A DNA stretch of 64,000 bases from Niameybacter massiliensis (GCF_001282685.1 NZ_LN875035.1:910250-974249), one strand, 5' to 3'. Positions 17,115 through 27,076 are shown, counted from the first letter of the stretch. The notes: generated by a model from the letters alone, not told the origin. Made by a program: numbers and translations.

Positions 17115-18281
17115 TTATTTAAATAAATCTTTGAAGGCATTTCCAAGAACATCACCCATTGTTGAAATAGACTCTTCATCTTCTTGCATGTATGCCATCA
17201 TAGATGGATCAACTTCTTCTTCAACTTCTGTCATGCTTAAGCCAATTTTTTTGTTTGTTTTATCAAGTTGAATAATTTTAACTTTTACTTCTTGTCCAAT
17301 TTCTAATGCTTCTTCTGGTTTAGAAATACGTTTTTCTGTAATCTGAGAAATGTGTACAAGACCTTCTACATTATCACTTAATGAAACAAAAGCACCAAAG
17401 CTCATCATCTTTACAACTTTACCTTTTACAATTTGTCCTTTTTCAAGGTTAGCTGTTTCAAGGTACCATGGATCCATTGCAACATCTTTTGCGCGAAGTG
17501 CAATTTTTCCTTTTTCATGATCAATACTAATCACTGTTACTTGAAGTTTGTCTCCTTCTTTCACTACATCTGAAGGATGTTTGATACGTGTCCAAGAAAG
17601 GTCTGTATTATGTACAAGCCCTTCTACACCACCAATATTTACAAATGCACCATAAGGCATAAGTTTTGTAACTGTACCTGTGTATTTTTCACCTTCAACA
17701 ATACTATTAAAACGTTCTTTTTTAAGCTCGGCAGTTTTTGCTTTTGCAATTTCTTTTCCTGAAAGAACGATTTTTTTATTCTTAGCATTAAATTCGATAA
17801 TTTCAACTTCAACTTGTTGACCTACAAATTGTGCCAAGTCTTCTACATAAGTATCAGTAAGTTGAGAACCTGGTATGAATGCACGCATACCTTGAAGTAT
17901 AGCAATTACCCCACCTTTAACAACTTCTTTTACCTTTACAGTAAAATGTGCATGAGTTTTGTAAAGCTCTTCAATGTTTTCAAGAGCTACTTCAGACTCT
18001 GCACGTCTTTTAGAAACAATAATATTGCCGTCACCATCATCTGTATTTAAAACAAGTACATCGAATTTGTCACCAACTTGTACATCTTCTTTATTTACTT
18101 CTTCATAACTATATTCATTCCAAGATACGATTGCATCTGCATGTGTACCTATGTTCGTTATAATTCCAGCATCTTCAACAGATACAACTGTTGCTTCTTT
18201 AATATCGCCTTTACGAATGCGTACCATTGATTTATCAATTTCATCCATAAAGTCTGCCATTGTTAAGTTGTTTTCATCCAT
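17115..18281 (-). CDS. S1 RNA-binding domain protein (ribosomal protein S1-like)
   Basis: RNA-binding protein of 388 residues made of four consecutive S1 (OB-fold) repeats. The third and fourth are the best conserved, with GTVTKLMPYGAFVNIGGVEG and GKVVKMMSFGAFVSLSDNVEG. In Firmicutes such proteins are annotated as RpsA homologues and probably assist translation or RNA turnover without being a stable S1 equivalent of Gram-negative type. The start at 18281 has AAGGAGG eight bases before it; an upstream in-frame start would add 14 residues. It is a single gene with its own terminator. Confidence 0.9.
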   Translation of the reverse strand: MDENNLTMADFMDEIDKSMVRIRKGDIKEATVVSVEDAGIITNIGTHADAIVSWNEYSYEEVNKEDVQVGDKFDVLVLNTDDGDGNIIVSKRRAESEVALENIEELYKTHAHFTVKVKEVVKGGVIAILQGMRAFIPGSQLTDTYVEDLAQFVGQQVEVEIIEFNAKNKKIVLSGKEIAKAKTAELKKERFNSIVEGEKYTGTVTKLMPYGAFVNIGGVEGLVHNTDLSWTRIKHPSDVVKEGDKLQVTVISIDHEKGKIALRAKDVAMDPWYLETANLEKGQIVKGKVVKMMSFGAFVSLSDNVEGLVHISQITEKRISKPEEALEIGQEVKVKIIQLDKTNKKIGLSMTEVEEEVDPSMMAYMQEDEESISTMGDVLGNAFKDLFK

Positions 18282-18488
18282 CTTTAAATCCTCCTTTTTA
18301 CCATCTTTTCTTATTATACACATTTTACAAACAAAAATATAGTCCGAAATTTATTCAAAATAAACTTGCTATTCTAAAAATAGCATTTTAAATTGTGCTC
18401 CAATACATCTTTCTGTATAATCATACCTAATTCACATAATAACTTTACAAAAGTAAACAAACTGAACAAAAGAAAGAAGGTGGAGATT

Positions 18489-19841
18489 GTGAATGAAAGA
18501 GATTCTTTCTCAAGTAAATTAGGGATTATAGCAGCAGCCGCGGGGTCGGCAATCGGGTTAGGAAACATATGGAAATTCCCATATATGGCCGGTGAAAATG
18601 GTGGAGGTGCCTTTATTGTTGTCTATCTTTTAGCAACCATCCTGATGGGATATCCTCTTATCTATACAGAATTTGCAATAGGTCGTAATGCAAGAAGTAA
18701 TGCGATAGATGCATTTTCTAAAGTAACAAACAACAAAAAATTTAATATTGTAGGCTACTTAGCTGTGGGGACAGTATTCTTAGTAGCAACTTTCTATGCA
18801 ATGATTGCAGGATGGGTAATTTATTACTTCTTCCTTTCACTCACAGGTGGACTTTACGATGTTCAAGTAGGGATGAACGTAGCTGACCACTTTGATATGG
18901 TCTTCGCCACAATGAATCAAAACATTATCTGGCCAATCTTAGGTGCAGTTGTAGCTATTCTTGCTACAGGATTCATTAACTTCTCAGGAATCAAAGATGG
19001 TGTAGAAAAATACTCAAAAATTCTTATGCCTGTCCTTTTTGTCATCTTTATTGGACTTATCCTTTATTCAATGACTTTAGATGGTTTCAAAGAAGCTGTA
19101 ACATTCTTATTCAAACCTAACTTTAGTGAACTTACACCAAAAACAGTTATTTCTGCTATTGGTCAAGCATTCTTCTCACTTAGTTTAGGTATGGGACTCT
19201 TAGCAACTTACGGAAGCTATATTCCTAAGTCAGAAAATATCCGTGCCGTATCTCGTCAAGTTGTTATTGCAGATACAATTATTGCACTTTTCTCTGGGTT
19301 ATTAATCTTCCCAGCAGTATTTACATATGGTGGTTCTCCAGCAGCTGGTCCATCTCTTATTTTCAAAGCTTTACCACAAGTATTCTATCAAATGCCAGGT
19401 GGTAGATGGTTCGGGGCACTTTTCTTCCTACTTGTTATTGTAGCATCTATTACTTCTATGATTTCAATCTTCGAAATTATTATTACATGCCTTATGGAAA
19501 AAGCACATCTTAATCGTCATAAAGCAACTTTAGTGGTTGTAGCAGCTGTACTTCTTGGATGTATTATTAACATTTTAGGTGAAGGTCCATGGTCAAGTTT
19601 CACTGTAGGTGGTATGTCAATCTTCGGACTTCTTGATTACATTACTAATAATATTACTATTCCTCTTACAGGCGCACTTACTGCAATTGTTGCAACATGG
19701 TTCTGGAAATATATCAAAATGGAAAATGAACTTACAAGTGATGGTATTTACAAATCTAGTGCAGAAGGTCCATTCTTCTTCGGTCTTCTTAAATGGGTTA
19801 TCCCACCTATGATCGTCGTACTTATTATCACTTCTTTATAA
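18489..19841 (+). CDS. Sodium-dependent transporter of the NSS/SNF family
   Basis: Na+-coupled symporter for an amino acid or related amine, 450 residues and about 11-12 membrane segments. The family fingerprint GSAIGLGNIWKFPYMAGENGGGAF in helix 1 is present with the broken-helix glycines that bind Na+ and substrate (positions about 17-40). I chose the GTG at 18489 with AAGGTGGAG just upstream, since the protein then starts a few residues before helix 1; an upstream ATG would add 32 unlikely polar residues. Single gene, followed by a strong terminator. Confidence 0.92.
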   Translation: MNERDSFSSKLGIIAAAAGSAIGLGNIWKFPYMAGENGGGAFIVVYLLATILMGYPLIYTEFAIGRNARSNAIDAFSKVTNNKKFNIVGYLAVGTVFLVATFYAMIAGWVIYYFFLSLTGGLYDVQVGMNVADHFDMVFATMNQNIIWPILGAVVAILATGFINFSGIKDGVEKYSKILMPVLFVIFIGLILYSMTLDGFKEAVTFLFKPNFSELTPKTVISAIGQAFFSLSLGMGLLATYGSYIPKSENIRAVSRQVVIADTIIALFSGLLIFPAVFTYGGSPAAGPSLIFKALPQVFYQMPGGRWFGALFFLLVIVASITSMISIFEIIITCLMEKAHLNRHKATLVVVAAVLLGCIINILGEGPWSSFTVGGMSIFGLLDYITNNITIPLTGALTAIVATWFWKYIKMENELTSDGIYKSSAEGPFFFGLLKWVIPPMIVVLIITSL

Positions 19842-19871
19842 AAGCCTCTACCAGATAAGGTAGACTATAGC

Positions 19872-19930
19872 AAAAAAAGACTACTTACATAAGTTATGAG
19901 TGTTTCTCATAACTAGTAAGTAGTCTTTTT
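19872..19930. terminator. Bidirectional terminator between symporter and ABC-F genes
   Basis: Long stem: AAAAGACTACTTA with TAAGTAGTCTTTT outside and AGTTATGAG with CTCATAACT inside, with U runs on either strand; it lies between convergent genes. Confidence 0.9.
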
Positions 19931-19974
19931 ATTGTTAACACCTGTAAATGTATATAAATAGTCTTTAGTAACGC

Positions 19975-21879
19975 TTATTGATTTCTAATTTTCTCATCCA
20001 GCTCATTTAGGTATTCCCAGCGTGCCATCTTTTCTTCTAATGCAAGTTCTACATTTTCCTTTTCGGCCATAAGCTCACCTAATCTACTATAGTTACTTGC
20101 TTCTTTCACCATTTCCGCTTCTAATGCTTCAAGCTTTAACTCTAGATTTTCAATATCACTATCTATAGATTCAAATTCTTTTTTTTCATTGTAACTCATT
20201 TTAAGTTTTGTTTGAGTATTTTTCTTCCATGTATCTGCTTTTGCTTTAGATTCTTGTATAGACGAATTGGCTTCTTTTACTTCTTCTTTACGATAAGCAA
20301 TATAATCTGAGTAGCCACCAACACTATCACGAATCACTCCATTTCCTTCAAATACAAAAAGTTTATCAGAAATACGATCCAAGAAGTATCTATCATGAGA
20401 TACTGCAATCACAGGCCCATTAAAGTGCTCAATATAATCTTCTAAGATCTGAAGAGTTTGAATATCTAAGTCATTAGTCGGCTCATCCAGCAAGAGAACA
20501 TTCACATCGTTCATAAGTACACCCAGTAGATAAAGACGTCTTCTCTCTCCCCCTGAAAGTTTACCAATCGGTGTATATTGCATATGAGAAGGGAATAAGA
20601 ATCTTTCAAGCATTTTACTTGCAGATACTAAGCTTCCATCTTCAGAACGTACGTACTCTCCACGTTCTTTGACATAATCTATAACGCGCATGCTATCATC
20701 CATGTCTTTACTCTCTTGACTATAGTAACCAATGCGTACCGTTTCGCCAATTTCAATTACGCCACTATCAGGAGTCAGCTCACCTGTAATCAGATTGAGT
20801 AACGTAGACTTACCAAGACCGTTATTCCCAATAATTCCAATACGCTCACCTTTAATGAAGTTATAAGTAAAATCACGAATCAGTATACGATCTCCAAAGG
20901 CTTTAGATACATTTTCCATCTCAATGACTTTTTTCCCAAGTCTAGAAGTTGCAAGACCAATATCCATTTTATCTGTTTGTTTAAATTGCATATTGTCTTT
21001 CAGTTCGTGGAAGCGATCTTGTCTCGCTTTTTGCTTTGTACGACGTGCCTCTACCCCTTTACGCATCCATTCTAATTCTTGCTTGTAAAGTGTTTTTTGT
21101 TTTTCTTCTAAACGTTGCTGCATGATGGCACGTTCTGCACTGATTTCTAAGTACTTTCCATAGTTCCCATCATAAGTATAAAGTTTACCATCTTCTAGTT
21201 CTGCAATTTTATTGGTTACACGATCTAAGAAGTAACGGTCATGGGTTACCATCAGAACGGCACATTTTTTATTTTTTAAGATTTCTTCTAAATAATCGAT
21301 GGTATCATTATCTAAATGGTTAGTCGGCTCGTCCATAATAAGTAAGTTACAAGGACGAATAAGGGCACCCGCTAAAGCTATACGCTTCTTTTGCCCCCCT
21401 GATAAGTTGCCAACCTTTTGATTGAAATCTGTAATACCAAGTTTAGTTAAGATTGCTTTAGCTTCACTTTCTGCCTGCCATGCATCTACTGCATCCATCT
21501 CAGTTGTTAAACTAAGAAGCTTTTCTTGAAGCTTTGTGTTATCTGGATCTTTTTCTAAAGCTACAGATGTTTCTTCATAATTTTTAAGAACTTGCATAAA
21601 TCTAGATGTCCCTTTAAAGATTTGTTCAATCACTGTGGCATCTTCTTCAAAGTATGGATTTTGAGGAAGATACTCTATCATCAACTCATTAGAAGTTACA
21701 AGATCTCCTCCATCTGCTGTTTCAAATCCTGCTAATATTTTAAGGAGACTGGATTTACCTGTCCCATTAATCCCAATTAAACCAATTTTATCTTCACTAT
21801 GGATACTTAAGGATAATTGATTGAAAATAACTTTTTCTCCATAGACTTTACGTATATCCGTTGCTGCTAATAAAATCAT
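19975..21879 (-). CDS. ABC-F family ATPase (Uup/YdiF-like)
   Basis: Soluble ribosome-associated ATPase of 634 residues with two ABC domains and no membrane part. First Walker A GINGTGKSS, signature LSGGQKKR, Walker B LLIMDEPTNHLD; second Walker A GNNGLGKST, signature LSGGERRR, Walker B VLLLDEPTNDLD. The region between them is the basic P-site-tRNA interaction motif (RRTKQKARQDRFHEL). A C-terminal coiled coil (about 545-634) resembles the Uup/YdiF type. The start at 21879 has GAGG six bases upstream. ABC-F proteins act in translation or ribosome protection; a resistance role cannot be judged from sequence alone. Confidence 0.93.
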   Translation of the reverse strand: MILLAATDIRKVYGEKVIFNQLSLSIHSEDKIGLIGINGTGKSSLLKILAGFETADGGDLVTSNELMIEYLPQNPYFEEDATVIEQIFKGTSRFMQVLKNYEETSVALEKDPDNTKLQEKLLSLTTEMDAVDAWQAESEAKAILTKLGITDFNQKVGNLSGGQKKRIALAGALIRPCNLLIMDEPTNHLDNDTIDYLEEILKNKKCAVLMVTHDRYFLDRVTNKIAELEDGKLYTYDGNYGKYLEISAERAIMQQRLEEKQKTLYKQELEWMRKGVEARRTKQKARQDRFHELKDNMQFKQTDKMDIGLATSRLGKKVIEMENVSKAFGDRILIRDFTYNFIKGERIGIIGNNGLGKSTLLNLITGELTPDSGVIEIGETVRIGYYSQESKDMDDSMRVIDYVKERGEYVRSEDGSLVSASKMLERFLFPSHMQYTPIGKLSGGERRRLYLLGVLMNDVNVLLLDEPTNDLDIQTLQILEDYIEHFNGPVIAVSHDRYFLDRISDKLFVFEGNGVIRDSVGGYSDYIAYRKEEVKEANSSIQESKAKADTWKKNTQTKLKMSYNEKKEFESIDSDIENLELKLEALEAEMVKEASNYSRLGELMAEKENVELALEEKMARWEYLNELDEKIRNQ

Positions 21880-21938
21880 ATTTTTCCTCGCTCTCACTTC
21901 TTAAAATGATATCCCTATTATAGCATATTCCACTTGTT

Positions 21939-21968
21939 TTGCATTGTTTTTGTAATATGTGATATACT
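21939..21968 (+). promoter_or_regulatory. pepT: Candidate pepT promoter
   Basis: TTGCAT (21939-21944) and TATACT (21963-21968) with an 18-base spacer, about 50 bases before the pepT start. Confidence 0.6.
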
Positions 21969-22017
21969 TTTCTTAATTGGATTTAATTATATTACTAAAG
22001 AAAGCTGGGATTAAAAT

Positions 22018-23250
22018 ATGGTAAACGAACCTGTCATTAAACGTTTTTTAGACTACGTAAAAGTGGATACAACTTCTGATTCTCGGAGTACAACCTTTCC
22101 AAGCACAACTACACAAATCGAATTTGCTAAACAGCTTAAAGCAGAATGTGAAAAAATTGGTTTAACAGAAGTCACTTTAGATGAGTACGGCTATGTTATG
22201 GCTACATTACCTGCTAATACAAACAAGGTCCTTCCTACTATTGGCTTTATTGCGCATATGGATACAGCACCAGACTTTACAGGAAAAGGTGTAAAACCTC
22301 AAGTAGTAGAGAATTATCAAGGTGGCGATATCCTTCTTAATGAAAAAGAAAATATTAAACTTTCTCCTACTCAGTTTCCAGTCTTAAATGAAAAAATAGG
22401 TGAAACACTTATTACAACAGATGGTACAACTCTTTTAGGTGGAGATGATAAAGCAGGAATTGCCGCTATTTTAACAGCTTGCGAGCACCTTATAAATCAT
22501 CCTGAGCTTCCTCATGGCAAAATCCGTATCGGCTTTACACCTGATGAAGAAGTTGGTCATGGTGCTGATCACTTTGACGTAGCTAAATTTGGTTGTGACT
22601 TTGCGTATACTGTAGATGGTAGTGGTGCGCCTGAGCTACAATCTCAAACTTTCAATGCTGCTTCTGCACATATTGTTGTACAAGGTGTAAGTGTTCATCC
22701 TGGAGCTGCTAAAGATAAGATGAAAAACAGTTTACTTATGGCCTATGAACTTCATAGCTTACTTCCTGCCGATGAAGTACCTGAAAAGACAGAGCTCTTT
22801 GAAGGCTTCTACCTCCTTCATGATTTAGCAGGTTCTGTAGATCTTACAACCATGGATTATATTATCCGTGACCACAGTAAAGAAATCTTTGAACAACGCA
22901 AACAAAAAATGAGTGAAGTTGTTGCTACAATGAACGCACGTTATGGTGAAGGTAGCTTTACCCTTACACTCACAGATAGCTATTACAATATGAGTGAAAT
23001 TATTGACCAACATCCACACGTTATGGAACTTGCTACAAAAGCTTTCCAAAACCTAGGTATTACACCAAATACAGATCCAATCCGTGGTGGTACAGATGGT
23101 GCAAGACTTTCCTTCATGGGACTTCCTACACCTAACTTCTTTACAGGTACTTATAATGGACACGGCCGCTATGAATTCGTAGTCGCAAGTGAGCTCATTG
23201 CCGCTTATAAAGTAATCTTAGAAATCGTAAAAGTTAGTACCCAAAATTAA
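22018..23250 (+). CDS. pepT: Peptidase T (tripeptide aminopeptidase)
   Basis: Cytoplasmic M20-family zinc peptidase of 410 residues that releases the N-terminal residue of tripeptides. Zinc-binding motifs are visible in order: FIAHMDTAPD (His near 79), TLLGGDDKAG, and TPDEEVGHGADHF with the catalytic Glu pair; a distal His is in FFTGTYNGHGRYEF. Length and sequence match PepT well. The ribosome site (GGGATTAAAAT) is weak. It is a single gene; together with the opp importer it can serve peptide nutrition. Confidence 0.95.
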   Translation: MVNEPVIKRFLDYVKVDTTSDSRSTTFPSTTTQIEFAKQLKAECEKIGLTEVTLDEYGYVMATLPANTNKVLPTIGFIAHMDTAPDFTGKGVKPQVVENYQGGDILLNEKENIKLSPTQFPVLNEKIGETLITTDGTTLLGGDDKAGIAAILTACEHLINHPELPHGKIRIGFTPDEEVGHGADHFDVAKFGCDFAYTVDGSGAPELQSQTFNAASAHIVVQGVSVHPGAAKDKMKNSLLMAYELHSLLPADEVPEKTELFEGFYLLHDLAGSVDLTTMDYIIRDHSKEIFEQRKQKMSEVVATMNARYGEGSFTLTLTDSYYNMSEIIDQHPHVMELATKAFQNLGITPNTDPIRGGTDGARLSFMGLPTPNFFTGTYNGHGRYEFVVASELIAAYKVILEIVKVSTQN

Positions 23251-23254
23251 TTTT

Positions 23255-23293
23255 AAAAAGAGTGCGCATAAAGTTTATGGCGCACTCTTTTTT
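23255..23293. terminator. Bidirectional terminator after pepT
   Basis: Stem of about 13 pairs (AAAAAGAGTGCGC with GCGCACTCTTTTT), 12-base loop and a U run in both directions. Confidence 0.92.
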
Positions 23294-23948
23294 ATTCTTC
23301 TTTAGAATCTATTATTAGCACACTACATCTTTCACCAACTTCTTGACTTGTATTAAGTGCTTGAAAGGCTTTAAGCTGGCGCATAATCAAGTTATCCTTT
23401 TCATATTTAATAGACCAAGCTACTATAGGTACAAAAATCCCCCCTATAACAACACATATAATCATATCTTCCATGGTATCTACTAAACTTCCCAGCTGAG
23501 CATTTGTCCCAAAGAAGGTATCTCCAACAAATTCGCAGATTTCCCAAAAGACTGCACTTGCAGATACAGTCATAAATAGGAACCAGCCAATGACCTTATA
23601 CTGTCTTTTCTCAAACAATATAAATTCTGGATCTATAAGTCTTAAAAGGACTACGCCTGCAATAACTACCAATACTGCTGAGAGGCCATGTAAGAAAATA
23701 TCCCACCAACTTATATAATCATACGCTCTTAAATAGGTCCCTCCCCACTGCGCTAACATGGAGAAGATCACAAGAAAGTTCCTCATAAATTTCGTCAGTT
23801 GTATATGAAATACTTTATTTAATACTTCTGGTATAAAGGTAATAGCAATGACTGAAGTAATAATAACCATATTCAACCACTGTCCTATAAGTCCTAGAAC
23901 AACTAAATTTAAGATAAGCAAAATACGTATACTATAAATAAACCACAT
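23292..23948 (-). CDS. Integral membrane protein, uncharacterised (YjdF/DUF2238-like)
   Basis: Protein of 218 residues with six predicted membrane helices. Conserved-looking polar positions within helices include ISWWDIFLHGLSA, FWEICEFVGDTFFG and LVDTMEDMIICVVIGG; this Asp-His / Glu-Glu / Asp-Asp pattern recalls the YjdF/DUF2238 group of membrane-spanning proteins, whose role is unknown. No ribosome site is strong and no neighbour suggests a role. The gene stands alone between two terminator-like and riboswitch regions. Confidence 0.75.
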   Translation of the reverse strand: MWFIYSIRILLILNLVVLGLIGQWLNMVIITSVIAITFIPEVLNKVFHIQLTKFMRNFLVIFSMLAQWGGTYLRAYDYISWWDIFLHGLSAVLVVIAGVVLLRLIDPEFILFEKRQYKVIGWFLFMTVSASAVFWEICEFVGDTFFGTNAQLGSLVDTMEDMIICVVIGGIFVPIVAWSIKYEKDNLIMRQLKAFQALNTSQEVGERCSVLIIDSKEE

Positions 23949-24047
23949 ATTGTTCTACCTATGCTTTCTATTCTATTTATTCTTATCTTATGAATTAAAT
24001 CCTTCTATTTATTCATCACTATTTTAAATAAAACTTTAAAATTATCA

Positions 24048-24076
24048 TTGACAAAAACTTTATTTGTAACTATAAT
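24048..24076 (+). promoter_or_regulatory. Consensus promoter of the Mn2+ riboswitch/P-type ATPase gene
   Basis: Perfect TTGACA (24048-24053) and TATAAT (24071-24076) with a 17-base spacer; start near 24083, about 55 bases before the aptamer. Confidence 0.92.
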
Positions 24077-24136
24077 CATCTTAACTAAATATTATATATT
24101 ATTTATAAAATTCATTTTTGGATTTTATAAAATGTT

Positions 24137-24222
24137 AAAAGGGAGTAGTTAAAATATATCATCAACAATCGCGATTGCTTGCAATCTGGTGATATATACC
24201 ATCTCATGGTTACAAGACTTTT
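24137..24222 (+). promoter_or_regulatory. yybP-ykoY (Mn2+) riboswitch aptamer
   Basis: The 5' element AAAAGGGAGTAG and the 3' element ACAAGACTTTT match the two conserved halves of the yybP-ykoY aptamer that form P1 and the Mn2+-binding L1/L3 core. Between them are a long hairpin leg (ATATATCA with TGGTGATATAT around AACAATCGCGATTG) and a short ACCAT/ATGGT hairpin, as in the four-way-junction class. The 3' strand of P1 doubles as the 5' arm of the following terminator, so metal binding should prevent termination and switch the gene on. Confidence 0.88.
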
Positions 24223-24274
24223 AATATGATTTTCAGGTGATACTAACTGGAGATTATATTAAAGGTCTTTTTTT
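24214..24274 (+). terminator. Expression-platform terminator of the Mn2+ riboswitch
   Basis: Fourteen-base arms AAGACTTTTAATAT (24214-24227) and ATATTAAAGGTCTT (24256-24269), followed by a run of T. The left arm overlaps aptamer P1, making the two folds mutually exclusive. Confidence 0.9.
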
Positions 24275-24321
24275 ATTACTGTACCTTTTTTCATAGATTA
24301 AACACTCATAGGAGGGAAATT

Positions 24322-26934
24322 ATGAATAAGTATTTTAACCAACCAACTTCTAAAGTACTCGATGAATTTAATGTTTCTTTAGAAGGACTTTCAACAAACC
24401 AGGCACAAAAGCAACTTGAAACCTACGGCCCCAATGCTCTTTCAGAGGGCAAAAAGAAAAGTGGTATTATCGTATTTCTTGAACAATTCAAAGATTTACT
24501 TGTTATCATTTTAATTGCTGCCGCTATTATCTCAATGCTCTCTGGTAATGTGGAAAGTACAATTGTTATTTTTGCAGTTATTATCTTAAATGCGATCTTA
24601 GGTACAGTCCAACACTTTAAAGCTGAAAAATCTCTGAGTAGCTTAAAAGCCCTTTCAGCACCTACTGCAAAGGTCATCCGTAATGGCTCTAAAATGGAAC
24701 TTGCTTCAAGTGAAATTGTTCCAGGTGATATTCTATTTTTAGAAGCAGGAGATTTGATTGTTGCTGATGGTCGTGTACTTGAAAGTTATTCTCTACAGGT
24801 AAATGAAAGCTCACTAACAGGTGAATCTGAAAGTGTTTCTAAAATCACTGATGCTGTAGAAAAAGATGAACTTGCACTTGGTGACCAAGTGAATATGGTT
24901 TTCTCTGGCTCTCTTGTTACTTATGGACGTGGAATCATCCTTGTTACTGCTACGGGTATGCAAACTGAAATTGGTAAAATTGCTACTTTAATGAACCAAA
25001 CACAACAAAAGAAAACACCTCTTCAAGCAAACCTTGATGACTTTAGCAAAAAACTTGCTTTTATTATTCTTATTATCTGTGCAGGTGTATTTGCACTCAG
25101 TATTTATAGAAAAGTGCCAGTACTTGATTCTTTAATGTTTGCTGTTGCACTTGCTGTTGCTGCTATTCCTGAAGCTTTAAGTTCTATTGTAACCATTGTA
25201 CTTGCTTTAGGCACTCAAAAGATGGCTAAACAAAATGCCATCATGAAAGAACTTAAAGCAGTTGAAAGCTTAGGAAGTATTTCTATTATTTGTTCTGATA
25301 AAACAGGTACATTAACGCAAAACAAAATGACTACTAAAAAAGTATATCTTGACCACGCACTTATAGATGGTGAATCTCTAGATTATACAAAAGGCCTTGG
25401 ACGTATTCTTCTCCAAAATGCTATTTTGGCTAATGACTCTACCAATCAAGGTGGGCAAGAAATTGGTGATCCAACAGAAGTTGCCCTTGTTAATTTAGGT
25501 GGTCGTCTAGGACTTAGTGAAATTTCACTTAGAAATGAATATCCTCGTCTTAGTGAATTACCTTTTGACTCCGATAGAAAATTAATGACAACACTCCATC
25601 ATATTGATGAACAATATCTTATGTTTACAAAAGGTGCAGTAGATGTTCTCCTTGGACGTACAACACATATCGCTACTGCTTCTGGCATTCGTCCGATTAC
25701 AGAAGAAGATATGGATAAGATTACTGCTGCAAATCAATCCCTTTCTGAAAACGGTCTACGTGTCCTAGCATTTTCTTACAAAGTCTTAGATGCTCAGAAA
25801 GAACTTACATTAGAAGATGAAAGCAATTATATTTTCCTCGGTCTCATTTCTATGATTGACCCACCTCGTGAAGAATCTAAAGCTGCTGTAGCAGATGCGC
25901 GCCTTGCTGGTATCAAACCTATTATGATTACAGGCGACCATCGTGTAACAGCTTCTGCTATTGCTAAAGAAATCGGTATCCTTGGACCAGATGATAAAGC
26001 AATCGAAGGTCAAACGCTTGATAAAATGACAGACACTGAACTTGATGAGCAACTTGAGCATATTGCAGTCTATGCACGTGTTTCACCAGAAAATAAAATT
26101 CGTATCGTTGATGCATGGCAAAGAAAAGGTAAGATTGTTGCTATGACCGGTGATGGTGTAAATGATGCACCAGCTCTTAAAAAGGCTGATATCGGTATTG
26201 CCATGGGTATTACAGGTACTGAAGTTTCAAAAGATGCTGCTGCTATGATTTTAACTGATGATAACTTTGCAACCATTGTTAAAGCCATTACAAATGGACG
26301 TAATGTGTATACAAATATCAAGAATGCTATTAAGTTCTTACTTTCTGGTAACACCTCTGGTATATTAGCTGTTTTATATACCTCTTTAATGGCACTTCCA
26401 ATGCCATTTGCACCTGTTCACTTACTCTTCATCAACTTAGTAACAGATAGCTTACCTGCTATTGCAATTGGTATGGAACCTGCTAATGATGATTTATTAA
26501 GACAAAAACCTCGTGATCCTAAAGCTTCTATTTTATCTAAAGACTTCTTAATGCGTATCCTTGTAGAAGGTAGTATCATTGGTATATTTACAATGATTGC
26601 TTATTATATAGGATTAGAAGTAACACCAGCTCATGCAAGTACAATGGCTTTTGCAACCTTATGTCTTGGTCGTTTATTCCACGGTTTTAACTGTCGTGGT
26701 AAAAAGTCAATTGTTCATCTTGGACTATTCTCTAATAGATATAGCGTAGGTGCTTTTGTTCTTGGTTTCTTACTTTTAAATGCTGTACTCTTTATACCAG
26801 GTGTTAAAGATTTATTTGTTATTGCACCACTTACAATGAATCAAGTCTTCACCATTTATGGTTTAGCATTTATGCCAACCTTAATCATTCAAGTTTATAA
26901 ATTTATCCGTGAAATGGTTATGAAAAATAAATAG
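24322..26934 (+). CDS. P-type cation-transporting ATPase (type II, Mn2+/Ca2+ efflux candidate)
   Basis: Membrane pump of 870 residues of the SERCA/PMCA type. In order: an N-terminal cation-ATPase domain, the TGES actuator motif (SLTGESE near 167), the helix-4 motif AAIPEALSSIVTIVLALG, the phosphorylation site CSDKTGTLTQNK (Asp near residue 326), the hinge TGDGVNDAPALKKADIG, and helix 6 with FINLVTDSLPAIAIGMEP. The helix-4 and helix-6 residues form a type II cation site. The gene is under a Mn2+-sensing riboswitch, so Mn2+ (or Ca2+ with Mn2+ control, as in some streptococcal and lactococcal homologues) is the likely cargo. GGAGGG precedes the ATG. Confidence 0.93.
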   Translation: MNKYFNQPTSKVLDEFNVSLEGLSTNQAQKQLETYGPNALSEGKKKSGIIVFLEQFKDLLVIILIAAAIISMLSGNVESTIVIFAVIILNAILGTVQHFKAEKSLSSLKALSAPTAKVIRNGSKMELASSEIVPGDILFLEAGDLIVADGRVLESYSLQVNESSLTGESESVSKITDAVEKDELALGDQVNMVFSGSLVTYGRGIILVTATGMQTEIGKIATLMNQTQQKKTPLQANLDDFSKKLAFIILIICAGVFALSIYRKVPVLDSLMFAVALAVAAIPEALSSIVTIVLALGTQKMAKQNAIMKELKAVESLGSISIICSDKTGTLTQNKMTTKKVYLDHALIDGESLDYTKGLGRILLQNAILANDSTNQGGQEIGDPTEVALVNLGGRLGLSEISLRNEYPRLSELPFDSDRKLMTTLHHIDEQYLMFTKGAVDVLLGRTTHIATASGIRPITEEDMDKITAANQSLSENGLRVLAFSYKVLDAQKELTLEDESNYIFLGLISMIDPPREESKAAVADARLAGIKPIMITGDHRVTASAIAKEIGILGPDDKAIEGQTLDKMTDTELDEQLEHIAVYARVSPENKIRIVDAWQRKGKIVAMTGDGVNDAPALKKADIGIAMGITGTEVSKDAAAMILTDDNFATIVKAITNGRNVYTNIKNAIKFLLSGNTSGILAVLYTSLMALPMPFAPVHLLFINLVTDSLPAIAIGMEPANDDLLRQKPRDPKASILSKDFLMRILVEGSIIGIFTMIAYYIGLEVTPAHASTMAFATLCLGRLFHGFNCRGKKSIVHLGLFSNRYSVGAFVLGFLLLNAVLFIPGVKDLFVIAPLTMNQVFTIYGLAFMPTLIIQVYKFIREMVMKNK

Positions 26935-26959
26935 CAAAAAAATAACCTTCATTATATAG

Positions 26960-27005
26960 GAGCCTCTAAACTTTGGCACTGCCTAAGTCTAGAGGCTCTT
27001 TTATT
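26960..27005 (+). terminator. Terminator after the P-type ATPase gene
   Basis: Stem GAGCCTCTA (26960-26968) with TAGAGGCTC (26990-26998), followed by TTTTATTT. Confidence 0.88.
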
Positions 27006-27076
27006 TATTATTACATAATTAGTTTATATATTTTTGATATAATAACTTTAGACCTCAAATTGAAAGGAGATCTTAG

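Noticed and set aside
19975-21879. ABC-F gene as antibiotic resistance determinant
   Set aside because: Architecture with C-terminal coiled coil fits housekeeping Uup/YdiF-type proteins, and no leader peptide or attenuator typical of inducible resistance genes was seen upstream.
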